Below are positions 36,744 through 56,211 of a stretch of 64,000 bases of DNA, one piece after another (the first letter of the stretch is position 1; each line of letters starts with the position of its first letter). The position numbers and the translations under genes are program-made. Source of the stretch: Rhabditoides inermis. Taxonomy: Eukaryota > Nematoda > Chromadorea > Rhabditida > Rhabditidae. The stretch spans positions 186,001-250,000 of the forward strand of contig CAWZYM010000384.1 of NCBI GenBank assembly GCA_963966185.1, written 5' to 3'. Under the pieces are notes generated by a model. The model was not told the origin of the DNA, did not search any database, and saw only the letters and a list, made by a program, of their open reading frames with translations.

Positions 36744-37815
36744 GCTGAGAAGACTGTGAGGTAATGCGAGTAGAGAGCGGTATTCTAAATTGTATTTCTT
36801 GGTCTCTTAACGGGGACATTTTAGGTTATTGGTTATTCTACAAGGCTCTGCGAGTGACAATTATCTTCTATTGATCTCGGCACTCAAATGTTGCCACGAA
36901 TTAAGGCGAAAGTTCGGAAAAGATTCGAGCCCAAGCCAATTCTGACAGCAATACGTTAGTGAATATGTACAGAGAATGATCTTCAGCTAAGGTGGCCCTA
37001 CTGATGTCTGAATGTCTGCAAAAGTTTTTTTGCTCGCTTCACAGCACTCATTCATTCAATTACTATCACGAGAGATGTTCTCGAAATCTCAATGACACAT
37101 TCTCCCATTCATGAGAATCAGTACCGCTGAAACATAAGATTCGACAGAAAACTAGAAAGAGATTCGACAGAAAACTAACGTTATACTTCATTTCATAAGT
37201 CATAAATCCTTTTTGTGTTGTATCCTTTTTTCCCTATTGGCCCTATTCACAACTAATAGTTACCGATGCGCAAATTATTGTATTCAACTTTTAAATGACT
37301 TCAAATTCGCGTTGAAGACACATCCTCCAATAAATGCATTGCTAATATGAGGTGAGACAACTACTGTCACAACACTTGATGACGCAGGGAGGTCAAAAAA
37401 ATGCCTCTAGTCACACGCCACCTACTCTCGCCCAGATATGAGACAACTTCCAGCATGTGCATAACAAATTATGTAATATGTCTCTCCTTTTCTAGTTTAA
37501 GAAGGATTTCCCTGGTTTCTTCAACATCAAATAGTCAAACTTTTCTTCGCTACTATAATGTGATGACCATTGTGATACAAGTACTTTATTGAAGTGCGCA
37601 AGACACGGACGAGATCAATGCAATGTTACACTCTGTTTGAACGGCGGCCACTCCTCGTTCCTCTTTATCCCTCATGTCTCTCTCACTTCTCTCTCTCTAA
37701 TCTGCCATTGCGTCTCTCCCATTCTAATGTTTACTTGCATTGATCAAGCCACACGCGCAACGTTTCTCGCCCGCGATTTTACGCACTGTCGATAGAGTAT
37801 TATGCCGCTTTCAGA
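36744..37815. other. Divergent intergenic region with a copied splice-acceptor segment
   Basis: It lies between two divergent genes. Positions 37123-37160 repeat 36461-36500 (CCGCTGAAACAT, AGATTCGACAGAAAACTAG), which is the acceptor and first codon of the CCE exon. AGATTCGACAGAAAACTA is then repeated again in tandem. Confidence 0.65.
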
Positions 37816-39426
37816 ATGCGCGACTCTCTCTGTCCCCCTCTTCCAACCGAGCTCTGGCTCTCGATTGTCGAGTATCTCCCTCCCTCCGATATATCACGAT
37901 TCGAGAGAATCAGTCGACTGCATAGGGATATAATCCACAAATATCATGATCGATTGCACAAAAACACCGCAACAATTGCTATGGAATACGAGTTGCAGGT
38001 GAGTATTTATCCCGATTCCCACCTAAATTTTTGTTCAGACTTTTCATATATTTGGTGACTATGCTGAGAGGGAATCTGGGAGGACGTTGGAATGGTGAGG
38101 TGTTCAACAGTTTTGTCCTTGTACTAAGAATTTCTCGAATTGTAACTCCTTACATGTTTTCAGGAGAAAGGATTTCTCGGAATCCACTGATATGCACGAT
38201 ATGCTCTGTCATTTGACGACGGTTGTTAGAAAAGCCGATACACGACTTGTTGTTGTTAGTTTCTATTTTTCACCTTTTTTTTTAAATGTCTGTTCGATTT
38301 CAGAACATAACCGATGCTGCAAGTGCTCGAAGACTGGAACTGTTCATTCATCTGTTCAATATTGTTGAACTCGCAATTTTTGAAGGAGAAGGATTCAGTA
38401 CGTTACTTCTAATTTACTGTTGTGATAAACTATACACTTTTATTCAGATTGCCTCCCTGCTCTATTCCAGTCGTACACGCCAAGTGATATCACTATTAAA
38501 GCATCCTTCTCGAATCATCATAACCGAATTCCTGATACTCCTGGTGATAATACGAAATCAATTTAATTTTGAATGCTGTTTCAGAAAATCTATTATCTTC
38601 TCTCAATCTCAAAAGTCTAAAATGCTTCAACATGATCAACGTTTTCAGGGAAATGGACGAGGTGAGCCGTTTAACTTAACTTACCACGATACTATCATGG
38701 TTACTATAACACTGTCTGTGAAAGTAAATGTTTGCAGACCTATGCCATAGACAATGCCTGGTTGTCTTCGTTTCGTGGCGGGAAACTGATCATTCTCGAT
38801 TCTGGCTGTACTCTCATCACCGCTGATGGTATAAATGCACTCGTAAAGGTTGGTCTCTGAAAATGTTATGATATAGTCCCATATTTACATTATAGTTGTT
38901 TTAATTTTGCTGTGAATAAAAACAACGTTTTCAGAAACTCCAACTCGGTACGCGTACATGTTCTATGCTAAAATTCGCCTTTCAATACGAAGGACCCAAT
39001 CAATTCGATTTGGTAAGTTGTATTTGAGTAACTGTTGTTGTTGTTACATTTTTTGTAATTGTTTTTGTTGTTATGTTGTTATTGCATAACTTTGTTTACA
39101 AATACTTCAAAAAAGCCATTAAGCACTATAATGTTATATTTTATATGAAATCAGACTTCATAACATTCATTTAGAAACGCTTCAATTCCCTCGTGTCTCG
39201 AGTGCTGCTCGGAGTAATTTGGGAGGATATCATGTTGAATATGCCGGATGAATCGCTATCCAGGATGTTTCTATTCCGATCCAGAAAAGGTGTCCGATAC
39301 ACTCTCGTTATCGATCAATCGGAGGACTTTCCACCGTGAGTTTGTTGGGCTCTGAAATAATTAGTATGCTTTTACGATATACCTAATCGTTTTAGGAGGA
39401 TTTCTATTCGCGGATTGTCAAACTAA
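37816..39426 (+). CDS. F-box protein (325 aa)
   Basis: Ten exons: 37816-37998, 38039-38094, 38164-38254, 38304-38397, 38448-38543, 38585-38661, 38738-38848, 38935-39012, 39175-39335, 39396-39426. They join in phase to 325 aa. Residues 8-45 are an F-box (LPTELWLSIVEYLPPSDISR, then FERISRLHR). The rest has leucine-rich-like strands (ENLLSSLNLKSLKCF, GGKLIILDSGCTLI) and resembles the variable substrate-binding halves of the large nematode F-box families. F-box proteins hold substrates for SKP1-cullin ubiquitin ligases. AATAAA lies about 30 bp after the stop. A membrane-protein gene starts 416 bp downstream on the same strand. Confidence 0.82.
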
Positions 39427-39842
39427 TTACATTCCTTCAAACTGACCAGATCAAAAATAAATGATGTCAATCAATAAATTGTTCATGATGTCGTGACGTG
39501 ATTGGTGTTTTGTTGTACTTATTTGTTGCATCATCTGTTGGAAATTAGTACTATTAGTTAGTATTAGACAGGAAAAACGACACGAGTGAAAAGAGAAATT
39601 GGCAACACAAATACAAAGTGGCATTATATTTCGTAATATCTGTCATCAAAAGAAAGAGTCTGATTCGCTCATTTTGTGAGAAGGATAAACTGTTTGTCAT
39701 TTCTCTACTCGTCGCAGCTGTGTGCGGGCGCGCGACACATCCCAACCGTCAGTACTCCCCTGTCCCTCCCCCTCCCTCCCCCGTCACGCTCATCCACCCG
39801 CTTCTCCACTCCCCGTCTGTCCATGCCCAACCCCCACTTCAG

Positions 39843-41199
39843 ATGCTTCTCCTCCCTCTCCCTCTCTTCCCAGCCCTCCTCGCTCTCTCCACCCTCCTCT
39901 CGCCTGTCCTTGCCGAGACTGCCGCCGTCGCAAAGGTACTATCAAGAATATTATCATATTACCCCAAAAGATTCCACCAAAGGTAGGAATGTTGAATAGC
40001 AGAATCGAGTTGAACGCTGCGGATTTCAAACGAACCTTGTATTGACATCACTCGCAGTAACTTATGATTGCTAGTTGATTTCTAGTCAGTGAATTGATGT
40101 TGTGTTTCAGACCCTCAAAATCGCCAATCTCCCGCCGATTCCTAAAGAGGAGGGCCTCATCTTAGACCGCATGACGTACGTTATCGATTGGTTATCGATT
40201 AGTAATCGATCAGTAAACAACTGTTTTCAGTCCGCTCGGATTCGGCTTCACTATCGCCATCCTCACTATCATTCTCGTGCTCACCGCGCTCGCCTGCGTG
40301 CAGGTACTGTATCGCGATCTGGGATACTGTAGACAGATTTCGGAAACTGTAGGACTGCAAAAACCGCTCGTCGCGTCTGAAGGGCAACGACAGGCTGTAT
40401 GCGACGCGCCAAGACAGCAACAAGGAGGGCGACATTGTGCCGGTACGGTCGTCTGGGTTACTGTACTCTACCGTATTCGTGGCGTACTGTAATCTACCGT
40501 ACCCCAGCTCGTCTCGCAGTGCTCCGGTTCGACTTCGAAGCAGATTGCGGAAATCGAAGCCGAGTCCCGCCCGAGTCTCAGCCAGAAACACTCGCTGCTA
40601 CAGGAGGGTGAGGGTGCTTGGTTACTGTGCTTTTAAACCTCGCTACTGTACTTTCAAAAAGTGGTTACCGTAGTCGTTCAGCGGTGGTGTCGAGTCGTGA
40701 TCCGTACGAGTCTGTTCGTAAGAGGACCCCTATGACCCTTCTATCCATCAAGGAGAGGACGATGACTGCGAGGGGTGGGAATTTCTCTCTCCCCCTCTCT
40801 CTCTCTCTCTCTTTCTCTTTCTTTCTAACATCTTTCCTTCGCAGACACGTCCTTCAAGACTCTGTCGGCCCGCACAGCCGCTGAGCCGGGTGAGTAAAAG
40901 GAGTGTAGTAGATCAGATGAAAATTTAAATCGATATTGATCTTTTTTAATAATCATTGTTTCGTTTCAGACACTGCTGTTCCCTTCAAGTCGACTCTGGT
41001 TCCCATATCTGAGAAATCGGGTAGGAGAGAGAACACAGAAAGAAAAACAATGAAATGGAGTGAAACATTTCATTTTCAGAGTCCGGGCCAGCGAAGAGCG
41101 AGAAGTCTGTGAAGACGGCATCGGAGGATCAGCCAGGTGGGAGAGAGATAAAAAAAAGAAAGAGAGAAAGAAAGAGAGAGAGACAAAGAGAGAGAGAGA

Positions 41200-41239
<40 letters not shown>

Positions 41240-41581
41240 GAGAGGGAGAGAGACCGCATCTAGACCGTCCGAGCCACAAGACTGTGAAGAGCGACGCCCG
41301 CAAGACAGCTTCGCCCGACTACATGACTGCGGTGAGTCTTAGATCAAACCTATAAATCGATGACTGTAAAAAAAAGTTAAAACGGCTATCATCCGAGTTT
41401 CAGGGCGCGGACAAGTCTCCGTCTATGCGGGACTATTCCACCCCGCGTGGCACCATCCTCGAGAAGGTATGTACTCACTCTCCTATGTATTTGACTCATA
41501 GTTCATAGCTGTTCCACTCTGTTTCAGAAGGACTCGACGATCAGCCCCGATCAGCCCCCCACCCCTCAGCACAAGAAGTAG
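39843..41581 (+). CDS. Type I membrane protein of unknown function (283 aa)
   Basis: Twelve exons: 39843-39935, 40111-40175, 40231-40303, 40353-40442, 40508-40607, 40682-40774, 40845-40889, 40970-41020, 41080-41136, 41264-41331, 41404-41466, 41528-41581. They join in phase to 283 aa. A signal peptide (MLLLPLPLFPALLALS, cut near VLA-ET) and a short 30-residue ectodomain precede one transmembrane helix (about 56-77, FTIAILTIILVLTALACV). A cytoplasmic tail of about 200 residues follows, rich in Ser, Thr, Lys and Pro and probably disordered (KSEKSVKTASEDQP, SHKTVKSDARKTASPD). Four successive exons share phase 1 boundaries and similar motifs (DTSFKT, DTAVPFKS), suggesting exon duplication. The start ATG directly follows CACTTCAG, a possible trans-splice acceptor. 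The open frame continues upstream, so a longer N-terminus is possible. No family recognised. Confidence 0.72.
41146..41252. repeat. (GA)n array in an intron
   Basis: About 105 bp of GAAAGA/GA repeats between the exons ending at 41136 and starting at 41264. It gives RERERE/SLSLSL ORFs that are not genes. Confidence 0.95.
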
Positions 41582-43532
41582 TCATCCTTAGGAAAAGTAC
41601 AACTGATATAGATTTATGCTTATGCAAGTCTTTCGTGTTCAGTTAATTAGTAAGATCGTGATAAAGAATGAAGATGAAGAATGATTGATATAGCTCCTTG
41701 TTCACATAGATTACAAACAATTCAGTAGTTGTTTATCAACAGGAAACGAATGGTGTTTACATCCATTTGTAAGTACAGTTTCTTATCTGTGCGCTACAAT
41801 TTCTTACCACTTTCTCTCATTGCCGAGTCATCAACCGCGTTAGACGTTATAAAACACGAATGTAACGAAATTTTTCATTTATTTAAAAAAGGAGTGATGG
41901 ATGAGTGGAGAAAAATTAACTGCAAGAGAACATGGATCAAATTTATTGAAGATTTTGTTTTGTTCGTTTTCATGTTCACAACTTTCGCACAACAAACAAT
42001 AACGAATTTATTAATATCGAAAACACGATTATATTGGTTTTAATGATTTTGTTAGAGATTTTAACGATAGCAAGGTATTAATAATAAAAAGTTTGAAGGT
42101 AGAAATAAAAAGTAGATAAAAGATACAAAGAGATCCTGTAGTGTTTTTTTCGTTGAGATCAGAAACATTTTCTTTTCTTCGCAACAGTTGACTGAAATGT
42201 CATGACTGTTATAGATTATACACATCTTATAACCGCTTTGTCTGTCAAAGCACTGTCATCGCCTCACATGTCAGCTTATCTTCATTCCTCTTCATCCTTC
42301 TCTTCTCTTCCTCCTTCTCACTCCCCCCCCCGCTGTCCTCACCTCTCTTTCTTTCCGGCATCTGCTTCTCTTTGTTCCTCTCCTCTCCTTCTCCTTCTCC
42401 TCCTCCTTCTTTCCAACCGTAGTCATAGATGAGAGACACTGGAAGTCCACGCGGCGAGGAATGTTCTGTAAGCAAGTACTTCGTGAGTCATGAATGGTCA
42501 ACGTCAATTATCTGGTGAGACTAGAACATTTACTTCTCTAATGAATCTAATTTTGAAAGCCTATTGTTTCTACAAAATCTAAGAAAACAAATCATTGATG
42601 AATGAAAGTCAGACTGACCAAATTTGGTTCCGCTTGTGTTGGTTTCGGTTCCGCTGGTTCTGGTTCTGGTGTTTGTGCTCCACCTCCGGGGTCTGGCATT
42701 CCGACTCCTCCATCTCATCCAAGTCCAATTCAGGTGCACTCGAAGAATTAGATGAGTATTATAAATTATAATTTGTAAACTTGGTTTTGTTGATCCCTAT
42801 TTTATTTGGTACTTTTCACTCACAGTCTAGAAGAATTTCTCGATTACTACGTGACAATTCTCACTATTCTATGATCTATGACTCTTTTTTTATCTCGCAT
42901 AAGTACATACTAATTACATGCGATAAAAAGTTATGGGTGTTACAATACGCAAGATTTAACCTCACACTGACGACTTCTGAACGCAAGAGTGGAGATACGC
43001 AAACGCAATCTGCGAGCGCGCGACGATCTCTCACTTTCCCATTATCTCTCGTAGCTTGTAGAAAAGAACACGAGTTTCAATATTATGAAGAAATTATAAA
43101 GACATACACAGTAAAGTTCCCGCCATTCCTCCAGTTCAAATATCTCCGCACATTTCGCGCGTCAGGGCTGTTTTTGCACCGGTCGCGCGTAATTTTAAAT
43201 GTACTGAAGCGATCAGTGATCGATGATCTGGCCATTAAATATGATGTAATTATCATAAAATACATATGTGCCACAGCCTATCAAACGTGCGCACACATTA
43301 TGCTCCTGGAGAAATGGAGAGGACTTTATGTGAACACAACTCGCCTGTTGTGTGCCAGTAGGTTGTTGGAGGCATTGCGTGTTTGTAGGCGAGGGGTACT
43401 GCAGAGGCATTCCATGGTCTCTTGCAGCCATGCGCCACTCACAATAACAGAGTACAGTTATAAACGCATGTTTTCAGTGGTTCAGTGTGTGTGTGTGTGT
43501 GTTTTTCAAAGAAACTCACGCGTTGCCTGTAC

Positions 43533-43610
43533 ACGCTTCTCCAGTACCCGTAGTTGATGGAAGGCCATCGGATGAGGACGAGGAGAAAGATGGTAACGAG
43601 ACCCTGTATG

Positions 43611-43643
<33 letters not shown>

Positions 43644-43850
43644 TCTCTCTCGCTTCTCCCTCCCCCCTCTCTCCTCTCTCCCTTTCTTGTCATGTTTGTA
43701 CATATGTCTTTATCTTGCACGAGTTGTTAAAAACCCGTATAAATTATTACTCTCTTACCTCTCCTGAGTGTGCTCTGTCTGTGTGTCGATCTGCAGTGTC
43801 GGCCAGTTTTCGATCGCCGAGATTCCGTCGACGTCATGGAAAAACATTGG
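43533..43850 (+). CDS. Possible pair of exons, gene unresolved
   Basis: A plus-strand frame reads LPVHASPVPVVDGRP followed by SDEDEEKDG and ends at a GTAACG donor (43591). After a (CT)n-bearing intron and CTGCAG, 43797-43850 continues in phase as VSASFRSPRFRRRHGKTLG. The composition (acidic stretch, then basic tail) is protein-like. I found no clear start exon, stop or family, so this may be part of a longer gene or chance. Confidence 0.22.
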
Positions 43851-44087
43851 GTTGGTACTATCATGTCGACTTTCAACTGATCAATCGATTGAATACTCAC
43901 AATGGTGGGGTCTGTGTAGCTCCTGACAGTGGAGAGAGCTTGTGTGTAGGAGTAGGTGGTGTGGGTGGGCTGGGATTGGTTGGTGGGAGGGGAGAGATGA
44001 GTGACAGATGACTTGTTCGGTAGATAGAAGCAAAAACGGAACGGCATCCTAGAACGAGTTATCGCTAGAGTTTCGTGTCTCAATCTC

Positions 44088-44510
44088 ACGGTCGCTTCGA
44101 CCTCCTCGGAGTCAACCATTCCTGCAGAATTCACCCGGCCACTGTGGTGTGGCAGCACACTCATGGTAGCCAGAAGGCGTTACAGCACCATCTACGAACA
44201 AATGAACGCAATTCAAGACGTCCGACACCATCCAACCCAACCTTCCTCTGCGAACGTTGTCGCAGAACCCTATACCCTATATTGTTCTCGACTAATGTTA
44301 GAGGACCTCGGATTCAACCAGCTAAACAAAAATCTTACCAGGACTAATTCTTTGGGCAGTGGATGGACGCTGTTATGGACATGGCACAAGACCGCGTCAA
44401 GTGGTCGGAACTGGTTCACGCGATGCTCGCCGGCTAAGGGGCGACAATGCTCCAGATAATCTACGGAGAATCGGCCGAGGACGACTAATTCTTTCAAGTG
44501 AATGAGATAA
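44088..44510 (+). repeat. Retroelement-like fragment (RRxSTIYE family), copy 2
   Basis: The plus strand encodes MVARRRYSTIYEQM and a GFNQLNK motif, as in the copy at 6720-6975, then after a frame change WMDAVMDMAQDRVKWSEL, VHAMLAG and a stop. W-D-AQDR-W-LV is the usual C-terminal signature of LINE polyproteins, so this looks like the 3' end of a non-LTR retrotransposon. It is frameshifted and lacks any catalytic domain. Confidence 0.55.
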
Positions 44511-44999
44511 CGAAGTGTGTTACAGGAGCAAGAGTCAATTCTGTTTGGAATTTCGAAACAAACAGAAAAATGGTTGATTATGAAAGGAGTGATATCAACT
44601 TATCAATCTAATTACGTTTGATCCAAAAAAAGAGAGCAATGTTTCACCAGAGAACTTCAAAAATTAGTTTAAAATCATGCGTTCCAGAATAAATGAAATA
44701 ACACTTGTGAAATAAAGACAACCACGGTACCACGGGGTAAAATATATACAACCACAAAACTTTTCTTCGCACGCGCAGAAAAGAGAAACGCAAGAGAGTA
44801 CAAAAGAGGTATACTCAACGCTATATTTCCATTATAGACTGATGCGCAATCACACATACAATCAACAATTACAAGTCTCGAGTAATCTGTGAATATGATA
44901 TAACGAGAGAGGAGAGAGGGAGGAAGAGAGAAATAAAGAGAAATAGAGAGAAATAAAGAGAGAAAGGGGAAATGAACTGTTAGGAGCACATGGTTATAC

Positions 45000-45030
<31 letters not shown>

Positions 45031-45358
45031 TTCAGATATATAGGGTTTCAGGCAGACGAGTTGGTTTGTTAATGAAATGTCACCAAACGTACACACTTTT
45101 AAGCAACAAATTTATAGAAAACAGTCCGGTACATTTATACATTATACACACATCACTTCTACTGATACCACTGCACACCATACTCTTCGGCTTATGTGTT
45201 CAATCTCGCGAACGTATCCTGGACTATTTCATGAAATACTCGCAGTCGTGATTCGTATGGTACATCTTCACCAAACGAACATAGCCAGAAGAAGTGTAGT
45301 AGAACTGAAAAAAAATCACATTTGATGCAAATAAAACCTCTAAAATTTAATACTTCAG

Positions 45359-45442
45359 TCAACCCTCATCATTGAGTTGCTTCAGTTCCGCATTGATTCG
45401 TTCCATCTGATCTGATATTGTCTCGTATTCGAGGCTGTTCAT
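45359..45442 (-). CDS. Uncertain short ORF or terminal exon (27 aa)
   Basis: The minus strand reads MNSLEYETISDQMERINAEL and ends LNDEG before TGA. It is a coiled-coil-like heptad pattern with no fitting upstream exon. It could be the last exon of a minus-strand gene whose other parts I cannot see, or a chance frame. Confidence 0.2.
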   Translation of the reverse strand: MNSLEYETISDQMERINAELKQLNDEG

Positions 45443-47161
45443 TGAGGTATGAGAGGAGCACCACTTTTGGGGTGTGAGGTGTGAGGTGTGGGGTGCTCCT
45501 GTCCCTGGTCGCGGGGAGAGCGCGCGCTGCGTTGATTGTGTCCTTGTGTCTTGATAGGAGCACCATTTTTTGATGTATAAATCTATTTGAGATGTATTTC
45601 ACTTGAGCTTTCTACAAAACGTATTGTTCACCATCAGTTTTTTTTTTAAATTTCATTTTTCCAACCGTTTTCTGTACTTTCTTATAGGCTTCGAGGGCTA
45701 TACCCTAATTTCCCTCAACATCCTTGTTTTTTGCGCCATGTTCCCCAAGTCAGGATTGAATGCGGTGATCACGATCACATTCACCTAAAAATCGTGACCA
45801 TGCGTGTTTCTGTGTTTCAATTGTCCCACTTATTTGTAGAGCACATTGAAACTAGAAGCAAGGTCGTCGACGTAGCGAATCTGAAAAGTTATTTCTGTAG
45901 TTATTTTGGAATGTGTTAGAAATAATATCTCCGGGCTGACACCTTGCAATTCAACAACACTTTTGGAATGAATGACTGTATCTGTATACTCGTCAGCATG
46001 TTTTATCCTTTTTTCCTCGCTATCAACCCGGCGATAATCACGCGCAGGCAGTGTTGGACCCAGTTCTAATTATGACTGAATAGGGACAATTCTTCGACGT
46101 TTTCGGCTCCTCGGAGTTTTTTTTATTATTATAAAATAAATACTCATGTATTTATTACTCATAAACCTGTCCTAATCGAAATTATAGAACTTTCTTGTGT
46201 TCAGTAGAATCGTCTGCAAGGAATACTGTGGAATATGAGTGTGTAGCTCACTTTCCAGTAATGAACGGGAATAATGTGAGCAGGATATGCTGTCTGTTTT
46301 ACAAACAAAATATATTGATTTTGTTAACAATATTTATTTCCACTCAGTCACCAGTTGTTGAGTGAATGGTTGAAACAGCGAGAGCCCCTACGAGAGAAAG
46401 CAATAGAAATGGAACCAAACGCATCGTCAGATCAGATTGATCGAATGTCAACAAACTGCGAAGGAATTTATGGCTTGTGTTCGAAATACTTATAGTGTAT
46501 CGCAATCACATTGTTGTTTCATACTTGTTATAGCATACAAATTGCATCTATTATTAACGATCACGCGCAAAAAGGTTTTTCATCTTGACCCCCCCCCCTC
46601 CGTTGAAATACGTACAAGATGCATTCACAACTAGAATGTATAACTCGTATAATAAGTAAACAAAACAATTGTTTGATTAACTCTCTCAAACATTAGTTTT
46701 GTTTGCAGAAAAAAGACTTCACCAAAGAATACTTTTGGATTTGTTTACAAACTTTTGAAAAATCCACCAAACAACACGGCTATCTCGTGAGAGGTCAGCG
46801 GACCGCAAACAAAACCCTATCAGCTGTCCGCCTCTCTCCTCTCACCTTGACTCTCTCCCCTCACCACTCTCTCTCTCTCTCTCTCCCTCTCTCTCTCCCT
46901 CTCCCTTCCCCCCTCTCTCTCTCTCTCATTCTCACCACTTACGCAAACCTTCTCAACTTTCGATAGCAGTATTCACTTTCACCCAGCGCAGACAAAACAG
47001 TCTCTCTCACACACACTTTATTCTTGCACCGGCAAGACAGCACTCTCTTTCTCTCACTGTCTGCCAACCGGTTCTGTCTATTGTTGTAAGGTCAGCTGGT
47101 GAAGTCTTGACGGTGCGATGCACTACCGCTATACTCCTTCCATCGAATCGAGTATCGACTG

Positions 47162-48373
47162 ATGCGTGACGTCATTGTTTTGATAGTGCTGATTGGGTGT
47201 GTGGTTTCGGAGAGGGCCTATGTGCGCCCGCCACTCGACAGCTATGCGAGCCCGAGGAAAGGTGAGTTTTTATTAATATTATTATCATTTATTAGTTTTT
47301 TTTACTAACAATTCACTTTGATACATACAAGCTCCGTATTGTTGAGAAGCAAATTGATCTGTGATTCTTTGCATCGTGAATTTTTGAAAAGCGAGGTTAT
47401 AACAAACATCTTTTGTTCACTATTCACGTGAACTGCATGCGATCATTGAACACTAAACAAACACGATACGGTGAGAGGATGGTCCCTACTTCCACCCATC
47501 ATTATCTTATGAATCTTATGCTTAGTCCTTAGTAACTGTTATAGAGCTGTATATTTGCATATCATTCATTCTACTACCTGATTTACTCAATTGTTTGTTA
47601 ATGCGGTGATTGTAATTTGCCACAAAAAAACTGCACGAGTTTGCCAGCAGAGAGAGAGAGAGAGAGAGTGGCCATTGAGGACCGAGTGTGTGCACAGCTG
47701 TCAAGCAAAGATCACGGGTTCGGACAAATGAAGTATGTATCGCTAGTCACGTGTCGAATGATCCCACCTTCACACTGTTATGTCCTGTTGGAAAACAATT
47801 CATGCGCATTCAGAAAGTCGCATTACAAATAATTTGTATCCACTGATTCTACTGATTCTACTGATATACACACTACTAATACAATACGACTTATAACAAA
47901 CAAATAGGCGAATATCAAAGCGTACGTCACACTGAATTAAATCCTTTTTTCAGCCAATCAGTACAACCCGTACGCTCTGCGCGATGCTTCGATGACCGAT
48001 GTCTACTGCCATACCATATACTCATTCTGGAAGGACATGTTCCGACAGGCACGGTCAGTCAAGCACACTTTCATTCCAAAACTCAATAATGTCATTGTTA
48101 TTTTGTTTCGCTAAAACGAGCGCCAGCGCTAGACATGTCGAGACAAAAACACAGGTATATGCGTATATGTTTCAGAGGCAACTTCTTCAATGCGCTAGAC
48201 AGGATGTTCGTTGCTGGGAAGATTATGGTATTTCCATTCCTCACGGAAGAAGATCAAAAAGAAGAAGATGAAGACTCGGAGGACCATCCGATTGTGTATC
48301 TGGGAGGGGTGGGGAGATACATGGCCTATTAAGGACTTTTCATCCGTTTCATCCACATGTTGTCCCTCTTCTT

Positions 48374-48421
<48 letters not shown>

Positions 48422-49082
48422 TCGCGTCTCTGATTCGCGTCCACCCTCATCGCCATTCTCTCCATTCTCCTTCTTCCTCTCCTTTTCACCTTATCCCCTC
48501 TCTCAGATGTTGTTCCATTGTTGGGTACTTCTTTTCACTTCCGGTACTAGTCATGTGTGATGTGCGAGTGTTCAAAGTCATATGGATAATAATAATGAAG
48601 TGTTTTTTTCAAATGCTTTCTGGTGTGATGTGCGCGTGCAGTCCGATGGTAGTCAAGAAGATCTTTTGAGTTTCATGTGCAGAGACACGTACGGAATTCA
48701 AGGAGAGTGTGTATCGCACAAGATAATGGTTGATTGTATTGATTGATTACGTATTTGTTAGTTGAATTTGAATGACAGCATTTGTAGCCACATCTGCGGC
48801 ACATATGCTACAGCAAAGACGAATACCTGCCAGAAAAAAACGACGAGGATGACACACACTGATCTCAAAGATTTTGTTGCATTGTTGTGTGATAAAGAAA
48901 GTTTCCTTTTGTTTTATAGTGTGTCTTCATCTTCATGTTCGCATAGTGTTTCCATCTCGGTGTTCTTAGAGTGTAATCAAAACCTATCCGGTCAATTAGC
49001 CCCGACAGAAAGCAGATATGCGAGGATAGTGAAACGAAATCGCACAAAGAAGTACACATTTCGAAGAAGACGCCACGTGTAG
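47162..49082 (+). CDS. Secreted eight-cysteine protein
   Basis: A signal-peptide exon 47162-47261 (MRDVIVLIVLIGCVVS) joins 47954-48053 and 48176 onward in phase. Two ends are possible. Without further splicing the frame stops at 48332, giving 118 aa ending GGVGRYMAY. If a GTGGGG donor at 48309 is used, exons 48642-48710, 48762-48900 and 48970-49082 follow in phase, giving 217 aa ending in RRRRHV. I favour the long form: the later exons have no start of their own, and the joined mature protein has eight cysteines (YC, MC, EC, IC, IC, TC, LC, KC), an even number. The middle is very acidic (EEDQKEEDEDSEDH) and the tail very basic (KRNRTKK, RRRR). No family recognised; the cysteine spacing only loosely resembles ShK-type modules. 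A DEG/ENaC gene starts 51 bp downstream. Confidence 0.6.
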
Positions 49083-49133
49083 AGGTCTAGACGTATTCAA
49101 TTTTCTGGAATATTCGAATTTTCTCAGTTGGAT

Positions 49134-56211
<7,078 letters not shown>

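Larger units (their letters stand above)
41582..47161. other. Long stretch without a confident gene
   Basis: AT-rich DNA with scattered GC-richer blocks. Positions 42425-42740 contain exon-like sequence open on both strands that I cannot assign. 43533-43850 may hold two exons. 44088-44510 is retroelement-like. A (CT)n run lies at about 43613-43675 and another at about 46868-46930. A 258-codon open frame at 42781-43557 looks non-coding. Confidence 0.55.

Noticed and set aside
42425..42740. Exon-like blocks: minus strand acidic ELDLDEMEESE and IYDYGWKEGG, plus strand CAPPPGSGIPTPP
   Set aside because: Open and protein-like on both strands. Junction phases do not give one consistent model, so no gene is called.
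42781..43557. 258-codon open frame, the longest in the window
   Set aside because: AT-rich, basic, no domain, no splice or start context, and composition unlike the confident genes. Probably chance.
45837..45912. Minus-strand IRYVDDLASSF, like a reverse-transcriptase YVDD box
   Set aside because: A stop follows within 6 residues and no other RT motif lies nearby. Likely coincidence.
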